A DNA stretch of 64,000 bases from an uncultured Pseudomonadota bacterium (lineage in GTDB: Bacteria > Pseudomonadota > Gammaproteobacteria > Burkholderiales > JALYOK01). Numbering within the stretch: position 1 is the first letter of the stretch; every line of letters begins with the position of its first letter. Made by a program: the position numbers and the translations under genes. The stretch is taken from assembly GCA_902826775.1 (NCBI GenBank), contig CADEHE010000002.1, positions 1-64,000 of the forward strand, in the 5' to 3' direction. The notes below the pieces were generated by a model. That model did no database searches. It was not told the DNA's origin and saw only the letters and a program-made list of their open reading frames with translations. Of the stretch, positions 8,562 to 19,485 are shown piece by piece.

Positions 8562-9083
8562 ATGCCGAAGACTTTGCTGGTCTATTTCTCAAACACGGGA
8601 TTTACTCGCACTGTCGCAAAGGAACTTATGCGCTCGTGCGACTGCGACGTCGAAGAGATTCGCGAACTGAAGCCGCGAGGGGGAATGCTGGGTTATCTGC
8701 GCGCCGGTTTTGAGGCGCTCGCCAAGCGGCGCACTCAAATCGTACCGCCTACGCGCAATCCGGACGCCTACGAGCTGACGATCATAGGCGGACCAGTTTG
8801 GGTGGGACACGTGTCAAGCCCAGTGCGGGCATATGTGAAGAAGTTGCACCGCCAATTCGGTCAAGTAGCCTGGTTCTGCACCTACGGCGGCAGCGGCGCA
8901 GAACAAATGCTGGCCGAGTTAAGTGAGCTAGCCGGCCGGCAGCCTGTCACAACGCTAGCGCTTAAGGACAGCGAGATTGATGCCAGCACGTTCACCGAGA
9001 AGGTGAAGGGGTTCGTCAGTGAACTGGCTTTGGTCACACAAAGGCGCGAGGCGGCTAGGGCAGCGGGCGCACCCGTCCGATGA
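8562..9083 (+). CDS. Flavodoxin-family protein
   Basis: A 173-aa protein opening with the flavodoxin FMN-phosphate loop, LLVYFSNTGFTRTVAKEL, then IIGGPVWVGHVSSPVRAY and FCTYGGSG near residues 70 and 105, matching the FMN-binding segments of the flavodoxin/NAD(P)H-quinone reductase fold. It would carry electrons or reduce quinones in the cytoplasm. Second gene of the FNR-type operon, 15 bases before the HEAT-repeat gene. Confidence 0.85.
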   Translation: MPKTLLVYFSNTGFTRTVAKELMRSCDCDVEEIRELKPRGGMLGYLRAGFEALAKRRTQIVPPTRNPDAYELTIIGGPVWVGHVSSPVRAYVKKLHRQFGQVAWFCTYGGSGAEQMLAELSELAGRQPVTTLALKDSEIDASTFTEKVKGFVSELALVTQRREAARAAGAPVR

Positions 9084-9098
9084 CGGGGAGAAAGGATT

Positions 9099-9637
9099 AT
9101 GAGCTTGCTCTTAGCAATGCTCGAAGGTGGCGACCGGCGCTCGATCGGCAGATCGAACGAAGTCGTGGCGGCGGTTCTGCGCAACCCGGCATCATTCGGA
9201 CAGGTCATGCAAGGCATGTCGCATCAGGATCGCCTGGTGCGCATGCGCAGCGCCGATGCAGCGGAAAAAATTAGCGCTATCCATCCCGAATACCTCGAAC
9301 CGTACCAGCGTTACCTGTTCGCTCTGGCCGAATCGCCTGAGCAAGAACTGCGCTGGCATGTTGCGCAAATGTTGCCGCGGCCTACTTTGAGCCGTAGCAA
9401 ACGCGCGCGGGCGGTCAATATTCTGCTCGACTACGCGCACGACCAGAGCAGCATCGTACGCACACACGCGTTGCAGGCCCTGGCGGAGTTCGCGCTCGTT
9501 GACGCCAAGCTACGCAAACCGGTAGTAGCCATGCTCGTCACCGCGCTGCAGCACGGCAGCCCAGCAATGCAGGCGCGCAGCCGCAAGCTGCTCGAGCGCT
9601 TCCCTGATGTTCACGCCTCACCTCAGGAGTCTGCGCC

Positions 9638-9641
<4 letters not shown>
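9099..9641 (+). CDS. HEAT-repeat protein
   Basis: A 180-aa all-helical protein with repeated helix pairs, e.g. DRLVRMRSADAAEKISAI, EQELRWHVAQML and SSIVRTHALQALAEFALV, each with the Arg/Asp pattern of HEAT repeats. No catalytic motif. Such proteins are protein-binding scaffolds; no partner is established. SD-like GAGAAAGG precedes the ATG. Its stop overlaps the start of the next gene (ATGA), implying coupled translation. Confidence 0.7.
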
Positions 9642-11894
<2,253 letters not shown>

Positions 11895-11904
11895 ACGCCA
11901 GCCG

Positions 11905-11937
11905 GTAAAGCGATCATCTCGCGGTGTTGCGCTTTAC
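11905..11937 (+). terminator. Hairpin after groEL
   Basis: GTAAAGCG (11905-11912) and CGCTTTAC (11930-11937) can form an 8-bp stem with a 17-base loop, 10 bases after the groEL stop. No U-run follows, so termination would be weak or factor-assisted. Confidence 0.3.
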
Positions 11938-12061
11938 GTGTGGCATCTCGTCGTGAGAATGCCCGTTCTTATTGCATCACCTGTAACTGTTGCAGCAAAG
12001 GATTGGGCAGCAGCGACGGATCGGACGTGTCGGTCCCGATGACCTGATCCGGTCCGCTGAG

Positions 12062-13228
12062 CTAGTAGTAGTTGCTCCCCGCGGTTACCCGGTACTGCTT
12101 ATTGGTGCTGGGATCGTGCACCACAGTCAAGCCGAGTATCGCTTCCGTTCGACTCTGAGCGATTCTCTCCTCGCTCGCGAATTTCGCCTGGTAGGACTCC
12201 CAAGCCATGTCATTGATCTCCGAATTGGTTCGGTGGATGATCGCGCTGACTTGCCCTTGAAGTCTGAGTTCGTTGGCGTACCAGGCAGGATCAACCGCTT
12301 GGCCTGCGAGCATCTCGCGCAATACCGCGACGGCGATCGGTTCGCGTTCGGGCACACTCACGTAGCCGGCGAGAAAGGCGACTAGCCACATCCCCATATC
12401 GGGTGCCAAGATCGATTCAATCGGCATCAGTTGCGTTTGAGCGAGCGCGTAGCCCTTGCGTGGCCCATTCTGTGTAGGCAAGTCAAAAGTCGTCTCGCTC
12501 GCGTCGACACGCGGCCGCACCATGCCCAACGTCGCTTGCGCCAAGTTCTGCTCCGCTTGCCTCGAGATGTCGGGATAGTCGCGATAGCGCACGTTAGTCG
12601 CCGGTCCGACTTGTGCCTGCACGTACTCGAGCAAGAACTCGGGCGCGGGCATATAGCGCCGCAGCAACACCTGTAACCCGGCACCCGCGTTATACCAGCC
12701 GCCCTCGCGCAAGCCCTGGGCCTGCACAAACTGATCCGGAACCTCCATCGACGGCTCCGAGACATCGCCCAAGCGGATAACAATCTTGCCGTCGGGACTT
12801 GCGACCACGACTTCGGCTCTCAAATCCAAGGCATGGAAGCGCCGGATGCCCCCTTGCACACTCCATCCCTTGGGCAACGGCAGCATAAACGCGCCTTCAT
12901 TTGGCTCACGCCATGTAGCCATCTCCGGCAACGCCGAATAGAAGAAACTGGTGAGCATGCGTGTCATCACCGGCGCCTCACTTTGCCAAGCCTGTTCTTG
13001 CGCCGCCATGACATAGAGCATGCCGGAGCGCTGTTGGCGAATACACAGGGCCGCACCGCGAAAGGCTAACCCTTGAACGTTAAAGCGCAGCGTGGCGAGC
13101 GCCGCTTCTGGCCGCGCTGCGGGAAGATCGTGCGGTGTCACTTGAGGCGCGGGGAACAGATCAGGCGCCAGCGCGCCAAGCCCCTGCAGCACCAGCGAGG
13201 CGCCCCGTGCGAGCGCAAAGAAACGCAA
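12062..13228 (-). CDS. Hypothetical protein, amber-truncated near its C-terminus
   Basis: No family recognised. 388 aa starting at a TTG (no better start in frame; TGA further upstream). The first 25 residues are hydrophobic enough for a weak export signal. The body alternates beta-rich (VVVASPDGKIVIRLGD) and helical stretches, with a late segment ERIAQSRTEAILGLTVVHDP. It ends SNYY-TAG. Reading through that TAG gives LSGPDQVIGTDTSDPSLL and 30 codons to a TAA at 11969, so the original protein probably ended there. TAG may replace a TGG (Trp). Convergent with groEL. Confidence 0.6.
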   Translation of the reverse strand: MRFFALARGASLVLQGLGALAPDLFPAPQVTPHDLPAARPEAALATLRFNVQGLAFRGAALCIRQQRSGMLYVMAAQEQAWQSEAPVMTRMLTSFFYSALPEMATWREPNEGAFMLPLPKGWSVQGGIRRFHALDLRAEVVVASPDGKIVIRLGDVSEPSMEVPDQFVQAQGLREGGWYNAGAGLQVLLRRYMPAPEFLLEYVQAQVGPATNVRYRDYPDISRQAEQNLAQATLGMVRPRVDASETTFDLPTQNGPRKGYALAQTQLMPIESILAPDMGMWLVAFLAGYVSVPEREPIAVAVLREMLAGQAVDPAWYANELRLQGQVSAIIHRTNSEINDMAWESYQAKFASEERIAQSRTEAILGLTVVHDPSTNKQYRVTAGSNYY

Positions 13229-13408
13229 ATTACACCGGATGCTTTTCGCCCTATTCCACCTGCGTCAAGGCGCTCGCGGCGCAGCAGTGCGCAAGTACAG
13301 GTGTGTGTATTTATTCTTTATTCTTTCAGATACTAAATGACAGACACATCCATGGCCTAGTATACGCGATTCTTAAGAATGAGTCGCCGGCTGTGTTGCT
13401 AGAGGGCG

Positions 13409-16216
13409 CTAACTCCGCTCGGCCTCGCCGCAATCGCGCACAATCTCCCTGCGCGCGGCATCGCGTAGCTGCAGTGCCGATTCCCACCCCACACCTCGGG
13501 GTCTAATCGGATTGGCAACGGTTATGACTACCGGGTTTCTACGTGGCAGCCAGTCGTCGCCTTTGAGAACGCCGCGCGTTCCCTTTAGTGCAATCGGCAC
13601 GACGGGCAGACCGGCCTCGGCGGCAATCAAGAATGCGCCCATGTGAAACGGCGCGAGTCCGGGCATTGCGGTAAACGTGCCTTCGGGAAAGAAGAACAGC
13701 GAACTTCCCTGCTTAGCACGCTGCGTCAAACGCCGCGTGTCCTTAACACCCTGCTTCAGATCGAAGCGTTCGACGAATTGCGTGCCCAAGTGCGTCATGA
13801 ACATTCCTGAGATGAAGTGCGGCGCTAGTTCCTGTTTGGCAACAAAACTGCATGGCCGCGGTAGCCGCGCAACCAGCAACAGCCCGTCGATGTAACTGGC
13901 GTGGTTAGCTACCAGCACGCACGGCTCGGATGGAATGTTCTGCATTCCCGTCCACGTGATCGGCAGCCGCGCAAGTCGAAAGAACAGCCGCGCCGCAGCG
14001 CGCGCTACACGCCAGCTTCTGTCGGGATTCGGCAGCAGCGCGACGGCACCCCAGGTCAGAGGCGCCAAGCAGGCGAACAAGACCCAAACATAGGCGGCGT
14101 AGCCCCATTCAGCGGCGCGGCGCAACACACGGCGCAGCGATGATGCCGCGCTCTTCGCCGCGAAGCGCGCCAACTGCCGCCACAGTGCCGTCCTGGTTGT
14201 GGCGCCCAGCGCACCACTCTGATAAAGCTCGCGCGTGGCGGCGCGCCGAATCTTGCCGCTGGAAGTCTTCAGCACGCTGTGGGCGGGCGCGAGCACGACA
14301 TCGTCGGGCGGTGTGCCCAGCAGCTCCACCGCAAGCGCGTTGATGCGGCGCCGCAGCTCATTCGTTGTGGCGGCGTCTGCTTCGCGCATTTCGGCCACCA
14401 CCACCAGGCGTTCCGTCGCGGCAACGGCATCAGCCACGCCGAAGATCGCAACGCAACCCTTGCGCACGCCGGCGATATTGCCAATCGCCTCCTCCAGCTC
14501 GTAGGGGTAAATGTTGTGACCGCCGCGGATGATCATGTCCTTGACGCGGCTGGTCAAGTAGACCTCCCCTTGCGCCATGTAGGCCAAGTCGCCCGTGTCC
14601 AGCCACTCGCCGTGGAATAGCGCGCGCGTCGCCTCGGGATTACGAAAATAGCCGCTCGTGGCCGAGGGGCCGCGGAATTCGAGCCGTCCGACTATGCGCT
14701 CGGGCAACTCGCGTCCGCCATCGTCGACCACGCGCAAGCCATGCCCCGGCAGCGCCCGGCCGCACGCAACAATGCGCAGAGCATGAGCATCGCCCTCCTG
14801 CGCCGGCACTGCTCGGCCCGTGCGCGTGAAGGCTTCGCGCTCGATGCGATCGATGAGCGCCCCCCGACCCAGGGCAGGCACTGCCAGGCCGACCGCGCTT
14901 TCGGCCAGACCATACACCGGCGCCAGCGCTTCGGCGCGAAATCCGTAGCGCGCTAGGCGCGCGCTGAAGCGCGTCAGTGTGTCGGGGCTGACCGGCTCCG
15001 CGCCATTGGCGGCGAAGCGCCACGAACTCAAGTCCAGCCCGGAGAGATCGGCGTCGTTCAATCTGCGCAAGCATAGTTCGAACGCGAAGTTCGGCGCTGC
15101 GGTGACTGTGCCGCGATGGCGATGGACGGCCCACAACCAGCGCTCGGGGCGTGCCAGAAAATCCATTGGCGACATCAGCACCAGCAGGTTGGCGTGATAC
15201 AGGCTGCCTAGCCAGGTACCGATCAATCCCATGTCGTGATACAGCGGCAGCCAACTGACGCAGACATCGGCGGAGCTCACTTGCACCGCCTGCCCAAAAG
15301 CGCGGATGTTCGCAAGCAGATTAGCGTGCGTGAGAATCACCCCTTTGGGATTGCCGGTGCTGCCGGAAGTATATTGCAGCAGCGCGGTGGCCTTCGGAGT
15401 GAGCGTTGGCCGTTCCGGGACTGCGTTTGGCGCGCGCAGGTCTTTCGGCGTGACAATGCTGCGCAGAGTGTCGACCTGGGCTTGCAGAAAGCGCGCGAAC
15501 ATCTTCGCCTCAGGCACGGTGATGAGAATTGGCGCAAGACAGCTCGCCAGAATGCCGGACTGGCGCTGCAAATGGTCCTCGATTTGCGCGCGCCGCGCCG
15601 GCGGATACATCGGCACCGGAACGCCGCCCGCCAGCAGGACGCCGAAGAAGCTATGGAAGAACTCAAAGCTGGTGGGCAACATGATGGCAACGGCTTCGCC
15701 CGATTTCAGCCCGAGTGAGAGGAGTCCGGCGGCGATCGCTTGAGCACCCTGCAGCAACCCCAAATAGCTGAGTTGTTCGGTCTGTTCGGGTGTGCGGTAG
15801 AACAGAATATGCGTGCGCTCGCCATGCACATTGACGTGCCAGTCAAGCATCTCCAAAAGCGTTGTAGCTTGCTCGGGCACGCCCTGCACTTGCGGCAGCG
15901 CGGCTTGCACAAGCGTCGAGGCCGGCGCCAGCGTAACGCTGGCGGCTCGTTGCAGCGCTTTCAATAAATCGCGCGGCGTTTCACTCTCGACCAGCGTATC
16001 TTCCGGTAAGTGCACCTGGAACAGCTGCTCGATGCGCGCCAGCAGCTCAACACGGGCCAAACTGTCCAGCCCAAGATCGCGCTCCAGTGAACTGTCCAGT
16101 TGCGCGCGCACCGCGCGTCCCGGGCGCGCTTCCTGAGCCAACTTGTCGATCGCACTGAGCAACGCCGCGTCAAGGTTCGGCACTGCATCGCCGCGCGGCT
16201 GCTCGTTGGGTGACAT
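13409..16216 (-). CDS. ACP / acyl-AMP ligase / PlsC acyltransferase fusion
   Basis: A 935-aa three-module protein. Residues 10-95 form an acyl carrier domain with GLDSL, Ser52 being the phosphopantetheine site. Residues about 120-690 are an AMP-dependent acyl ligase (YTSGSTGNPKGV, then GWLDTGDLAY-like and a C-terminal GKIRR Lys motif). The last 230 residues hold a 1-acylglycerol-phosphate acyltransferase with NHASYID and FPEGTF. It could activate a fatty acid, load it on its own carrier and transfer it to a lysophospholipid, similar in idea to Aas. It follows the cardiolipin synthase gene by 2 bases, supporting membrane-lipid remodelling. ATG 16216 is chosen; TTG 16228 is possible. Confidence 0.88.
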   Translation of the reverse strand: MSPNEQPRGDAVPNLDAALLSAIDKLAQEARPGRAVRAQLDSSLERDLGLDSLARVELLARIEQLFQVHLPEDTLVESETPRDLLKALQRAASVTLAPASTLVQAALPQVQGVPEQATTLLEMLDWHVNVHGERTHILFYRTPEQTEQLSYLGLLQGAQAIAAGLLSLGLKSGEAVAIMLPTSFEFFHSFFGVLLAGGVPVPMYPPARRAQIEDHLQRQSGILASCLAPILITVPEAKMFARFLQAQVDTLRSIVTPKDLRAPNAVPERPTLTPKATALLQYTSGSTGNPKGVILTHANLLANIRAFGQAVQVSSADVCVSWLPLYHDMGLIGTWLGSLYHANLLVLMSPMDFLARPERWLWAVHRHRGTVTAAPNFAFELCLRRLNDADLSGLDLSSWRFAANGAEPVSPDTLTRFSARLARYGFRAEALAPVYGLAESAVGLAVPALGRGALIDRIEREAFTRTGRAVPAQEGDAHALRIVACGRALPGHGLRVVDDGGRELPERIVGRLEFRGPSATSGYFRNPEATRALFHGEWLDTGDLAYMAQGEVYLTSRVKDMIIRGGHNIYPYELEEAIGNIAGVRKGCVAIFGVADAVAATERLVVVAEMREADAATTNELRRRINALAVELLGTPPDDVVLAPAHSVLKTSSGKIRRAATRELYQSGALGATTRTALWRQLARFAAKSAASSLRRVLRRAAEWGYAAYVWVLFACLAPLTWGAVALLPNPDRSWRVARAAARLFFRLARLPITWTGMQNIPSEPCVLVANHASYIDGLLLVARLPRPCSFVAKQELAPHFISGMFMTHLGTQFVERFDLKQGVKDTRRLTQRAKQGSSLFFFPEGTFTAMPGLAPFHMGAFLIAAEAGLPVVPIALKGTRGVLKGDDWLPRRNPVVITVANPIRPRGVGWESALQLRDAARREIVRDCGEAERS

Positions 16217-16218
16217 GG

Positions 16219-17475
16219 CTACATCCAACTGGAAGTCGGCTTGCGCTCAGTACCGTTCATGGTGCCGCGCAAATTACGCTCGGCGCCGGATGCTCGGCTC
16301 TCGAAGTGCCGCAAGCGCTTGAGCCAGTCGTCCACCACGCCCCAGAGCCGCTCCAGCACACGCGCACCCCAGCGGCGGCGCTGCCAGCTCGCGTGATCGA
16401 TTTCGACGCTATGTTGAAAATCGTCCTCGAACATTACCGCCATCTGCCGCGCCACGCGCGCGTCATGCGCCTCCTGGTTTGCTTCCAGATTCCAGCGCAG
16501 GTTCCAGTGATCCAAGTTGCTCGAACCGACCGATGCCCAGTCGTCGCACAACACTACTTTGGCGTGCATGAAGCGTGGCTGGTACTCATAGATGCGCACA
16601 CCATTCGCCAGCAAACCGGCAAAGAACCTGCGGCCGGCGTAACGCACCGACGGATGATCCGTATCCGGGCCGGGCAGCAGCAAGCGTACGTCGACGCCGC
16701 GCAGTGCGGCGCGGCGCAGCATGCGGCGCAGCTTGCGCGACGGCACAAAATACGCCGTTGCCAACCACACACGATGCTCGGCACGCGCGATGCGGGCGAT
16801 GACTGAGCGCGTGATCTCGTTGCGTACACGCGCGCCGCTGCTTGCCACGACTCTGCCCCATTGCCCGTCCGCGAAGGGCGGCGGTGGCGGCGTCGGCAGC
16901 ACGAGATTCTGCCCGCCGGCTTGGCTCCAAGTGGCGGCGAACAACGCCACCCAGTCCGCGACGACCGGACCTTCAATGGCCAGCATCGTTTCGCGCCACG
17001 GGCGTTGCCCGGACGCTTCGAAGGCGTCGGTGATACCGGCGCCACCCACAAACGCTTGCCGCGCATCGACAATAAGCAGCTTGCGATGATCACGCAGCAG
17101 ATTGCCCAGGCGCTTGCCGTGGTGCAGTACGTTGTAGAAGAGCAGGTCAGCGCCCGCTTCCTTAAGCCGCCGTTGATCACTGGGTTTGACTCTAATCGCG
17201 CCGAACGCATCCAGAAGCAGTTTGACGCTGACCCCGCGCGTGGCTGCTCTGCCCAGGGCATCAATAAACTTGGTAGCGACCGTGCCTGATTCGAACAGGT
17301 AGAACTCCAGCAGCACGAGTTGCTGCGCCTGTTCAATCGCGTGCAGCATTTTCTCGAAAAACACAGACCCATCGACCAGCAATTCGAATCGGTTGCCGGT
17401 GCGCCAGGGAAACAGATGCTTGGGGTGAGGTTTAGTAGTCAACGCCAAACCCTCATACGTGCATCGAATAAGCAT
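16219..17475 (-). CDS. clsB: Cardiolipin synthase, ClsB-type
   Basis: Phospholipase D superfamily protein (418 aa from ATG 17475) with both HKD motifs: HRKLLIVD in the first half and HAKVVLCDD in the second. The order and spacing match bacterial ClsB, which makes cardiolipin from phosphatidylglycerol and/or PE at the inner membrane. No N-terminal membrane helices, as expected for ClsB rather than ClsA. A TTG at 17496 would lengthen it by 7 residues but nearly touch the FNR-type box. Operon with the ACP-ligase-acyltransferase fusion. Confidence 0.88.
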   Translation of the reverse strand: MLIRCTYEGLALTTKPHPKHLFPWRTGNRFELLVDGSVFFEKMLHAIEQAQQLVLLEFYLFESGTVATKFIDALGRAATRGVSVKLLLDAFGAIRVKPSDQRRLKEAGADLLFYNVLHHGKRLGNLLRDHRKLLIVDARQAFVGGAGITDAFEASGQRPWRETMLAIEGPVVADWVALFAATWSQAGGQNLVLPTPPPPPFADGQWGRVVASSGARVRNEITRSVIARIARAEHRVWLATAYFVPSRKLRRMLRRAALRGVDVRLLLPGPDTDHPSVRYAGRRFFAGLLANGVRIYEYQPRFMHAKVVLCDDWASVGSSNLDHWNLRWNLEANQEAHDARVARQMAVMFEDDFQHSVEIDHASWQRRRWGARVLERLWGVVDDWLKRLRHFESRASGAERNLRGTMNGTERKPTSSWM

Positions 17476-17498
17476 GCCTGGCCGCCCCAATCCCAACT

Positions 17499-17512
17499 TT
17501 GATTTAGATCAG
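17499..17512. promoter_or_regulatory. FNR/CRP-family operator, TTGATTTAGATCAG
   Basis: One arm base deviates (ATCAG). It lies between divergent clsB and the PRPP synthase gene. Toward the PRPP gene, CAGAAT/TATAAG at 17535-17546 are -10 candidates at about the class II spacing. Confidence 0.65.
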
Positions 17513-17587
17513 GATTGAGCGAGCGTCTATCTTCCAGAATTATAAGAGCCGGTACAGTGCCGACAGGCAGCATCTAATGGGGAGTTG

Positions 17588-18571
17588 ATGGGAAATCACG
17601 AATTAAGCCTATTCGCGTTGGACTCCAGTAAAGCCTTCGGCGAACAGATCGTGCGGCACTTGAGCATGGCACTGTCGCCGCATGAGGAACGCGACTTCGA
17701 AGATGGCGAACACAAGGCCAGGCCCTTGGTCAACGTGCGCGATAAGGACGTGTACGTCATTCAATCACTGTATGCCGACGCACAGTTCAGCGTCAACGAC
17801 AAACTTTGCCGGTTGCTGTTCTTCATCGGCGCGCTCGTCGATGCCGGGGCGCAGCGCGTGACCGCGGTGGTCCCGTATCTTTGCTACGCGCGCAAAGACC
17901 GCAAGAGTCAGCCGCGCGATCCGGTCACCACGCGCTACATCGCGCGTTTGTTCGAAGCCGTGGGCACGCATCGCGTCGTCACGCTGGACGTGCACAACGT
18001 TGCTGCGTTTCAAAACGCGTTTCGCTGCGCCAGCGAGAATCTGGAGGCTAACAAGCTGTTCGTCGACTACTTCGCGGCGCGCCGGGCGCAGGAAGAGATC
18101 GTGGTCGTCTCACCCGATGCGGGCGGCATCAAGCGCGCCGATCGCTTTCGCCAAAGCTTGGGGCGTGCGCTCGGGCGCCCGATCGGCAGCGCCTTTATGG
18201 AGAAGCAGCGTGCCGGCGGGGTCGTCAGTGGCGAAGCGGTGATCGGCGAAGTGGCCGGCAAGACCGCGATCATCATCGACGACTTAATCAGCACCGGCAC
18301 CACCTTGGCGCGCGCGGCTCAAGCTTGTCGCGCACATGGCGCAACTAAAGTCTTCGCAGCGGCATCGCACGGCTTGTTCGTCGCGGACGCAGGTCGCGTG
18401 CTGAGCGGTGCAGCGTTGGACCAAGTCGTGGTCACAGACAGCGTGCCGGCATTCAGACTATCCGCCGAGATCATACAGTCGAAGCTGGTCGTCGTGAGCG
18501 TCGTCGCGTTGTTTGCCGAAGCGATCAAGCGCATGCACGAAGGCGGCTCGATCGTCGATCTACACGGATGA
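17588..18571 (+). CDS. prs: Ribose-phosphate pyrophosphokinase
   Basis: A 327-aa PRPP synthetase-type protein. Visible: the flexible-loop region [34 protein letters not shown] (pyrophosphate-binding), and the PRPP loop [12 protein letters not shown]. It makes PRPP from ribose 5-phosphate and ATP for nucleotide and NAD synthesis. Compared with canonical Prs, the N-terminal region is diverged ([14 protein letters not shown]), so this is probably a second, stress-specific copy rather than the housekeeping gene. Monocistronic, behind an FNR-type box; ends convergent with a usp gene. Confidence 0.88.
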   Translation: MGNHELSLFALDSSKAFGEQIVRHLSMALSPHEERDFEDGEHKARPLVNVRDKDVYVIQSLYADAQFSVNDKLCRLLFFIGALVDAGAQRVTAVVPYLCYARKDRKSQPRDPVTTRYIARLFEAVGTHRVVTLDVHNVAAFQNAFRCASENLEANKLFVDYFAARRAQEEIVVVSPDAGGIKRADRFRQSLGRALGRPIGSAFMEKQRAGGVVSGEAVIGEVAGKTAIIIDDLISTGTTLARAAQACRAHGATKVFAAASHGLFVADAGRVLSGAALDQVVVTDSVPAFRLSAEIIQSKLVVVSVVALFAEAIKRMHEGGSIVDLHG

Positions 18572-18671
18572 AACGTCTCGGGGCGGGGTCGCCGCGCCGC
18601 ACCATGGTTTGTAGCTATCCGAGAAGCCGCCGCAACTGCTCGATGTCGGTTTGGGTCTGTCGTTTTATCCG

Positions 18672-19115
18672 CTAGCGATAGACCAATACAGGAATCTTGC
18701 TGTGGATAAGTACTTTGTGGGTTTCGCTGCCCAACACCAATGCTTTGACGCCGCGGCGCCCATGTGATGCCATCAAGATCAAATCGCAGTTGTGCTGCTT
18801 GGCGGCCGCAAGAATGCCTTCATAAGGTTGCAGATAACGATTCTTCACCAATCCGCAGGTCACGCCGGCGCCCTGCGCTTCCTCGGCAACGACTGCCAGT
18901 GCTTTGTCCGCCTCCCGTTCGGTATCCGTATTGAATTCCTCGGCGCTTATCGCGCCGTACATGACAGCTTCTGGGTATACCATCGCTGCAAAGGTAGGCA
19001 TGACATATACAGCGCTGAGCGACGCATTGACGCTCTTGGCAAGGGCAACCGCCGCCTTCACTGCAGTCACCGAGAGTGCGGACCCATCGGTTGGAACGAG
19101 TATGCGCTTGAACAT
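18672..19115 (-). CDS. Universal stress protein (UspA family)
   Basis: A 147-aa UspA domain: starts FKRILVPTDGS, and has the ATP-binding ASHGRRGVKALVLGSET (G-x2-G-x9-G-S/T). ATP-binding Usps support survival under growth arrest and hypoxia. Its own perfect FNR-type box lies 58-71 bases upstream of the ATG, making it a single-gene member of the regulon. Confidence 0.93.
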   Translation of the reverse strand: MFKRILVPTDGSALSVTAVKAAVALAKSVNASLSAVYVMPTFAAMVYPEAVMYGAISAEEFNTDTEREADKALAVVAEEAQGAGVTCGLVKNRYLQPYEGILAAAKQHNCDLILMASHGRRGVKALVLGSETHKVLIHSKIPVLVYR

Positions 19116-19172
19116 TGAAGTCTCCCCGGACTTGCGCGAGACCTCATGCTAGCGATCGGGAAGACGCGGTCT

Positions 19173-19186
19173 TTGACTTAGGTCAA
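19173..19186 (-). promoter_or_regulatory. FNR/CRP-family operator, TTGACTTAGGTCAA
   Basis: Perfect arms. Reading toward the usp gene, TAGCAT (19146-19151) starts 21 bases past the box, giving a predicted start near 19138 and a leader of about 23 bases. Confidence 0.82.
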
Positions 19187-19215
19187 TGATAACCCTTCTC
19201 GTCTTATCCAATGCT

Positions 19216-19485
19216 CTATTCAAGGCTGCCACTCGGTCGGGGACCGAGTCTGAGCAACAAGTAACGCGTGAGATCATTCAGCGTCACGAGTTTGGCGTAG
19301 TCGGTTTCCGGAATGTCGACCTGCAACCGGTCGTGCAATGCGATCAAGAAATTGAGCCAGTCCATCGAATCCAGGTCGACTTGATCGCGCAGCGGCGTAC
19401 TCGCATCGAGGCTGTTCACTTCCACTTCCGGGGCGATGGTGGTCAGCGCGGCCAGCGCGATCGCGCGCAGTTCAGCTTCAGTCAT
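19216..19485 (-). CDS. Stand-alone acyl carrier protein
   Basis: An 89-aa acidic protein with the carrier signature VDLDSMDWLNFLIAL (Ser is the phosphopantetheine site). ATG 19485 overlaps the stop of the upstream E2 gene by 8 bases, so it is the last gene of the acs-pdh-like operon. A dedicated carrier next to a dehydrogenase E2 is not part of standard pyruvate dehydrogenase clusters; it could receive an acyl group made by the complex or ligase, but no substrate can be read from sequence. Confidence 0.82.
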   Translation of the reverse strand: MTEAELRAIALAALTTIAPEVEVNSLDASTPLRDQVDLDSMDWLNFLIALHDRLQVDIPETDYAKLVTLNDLTRYLLLRLGPRPSGSLE

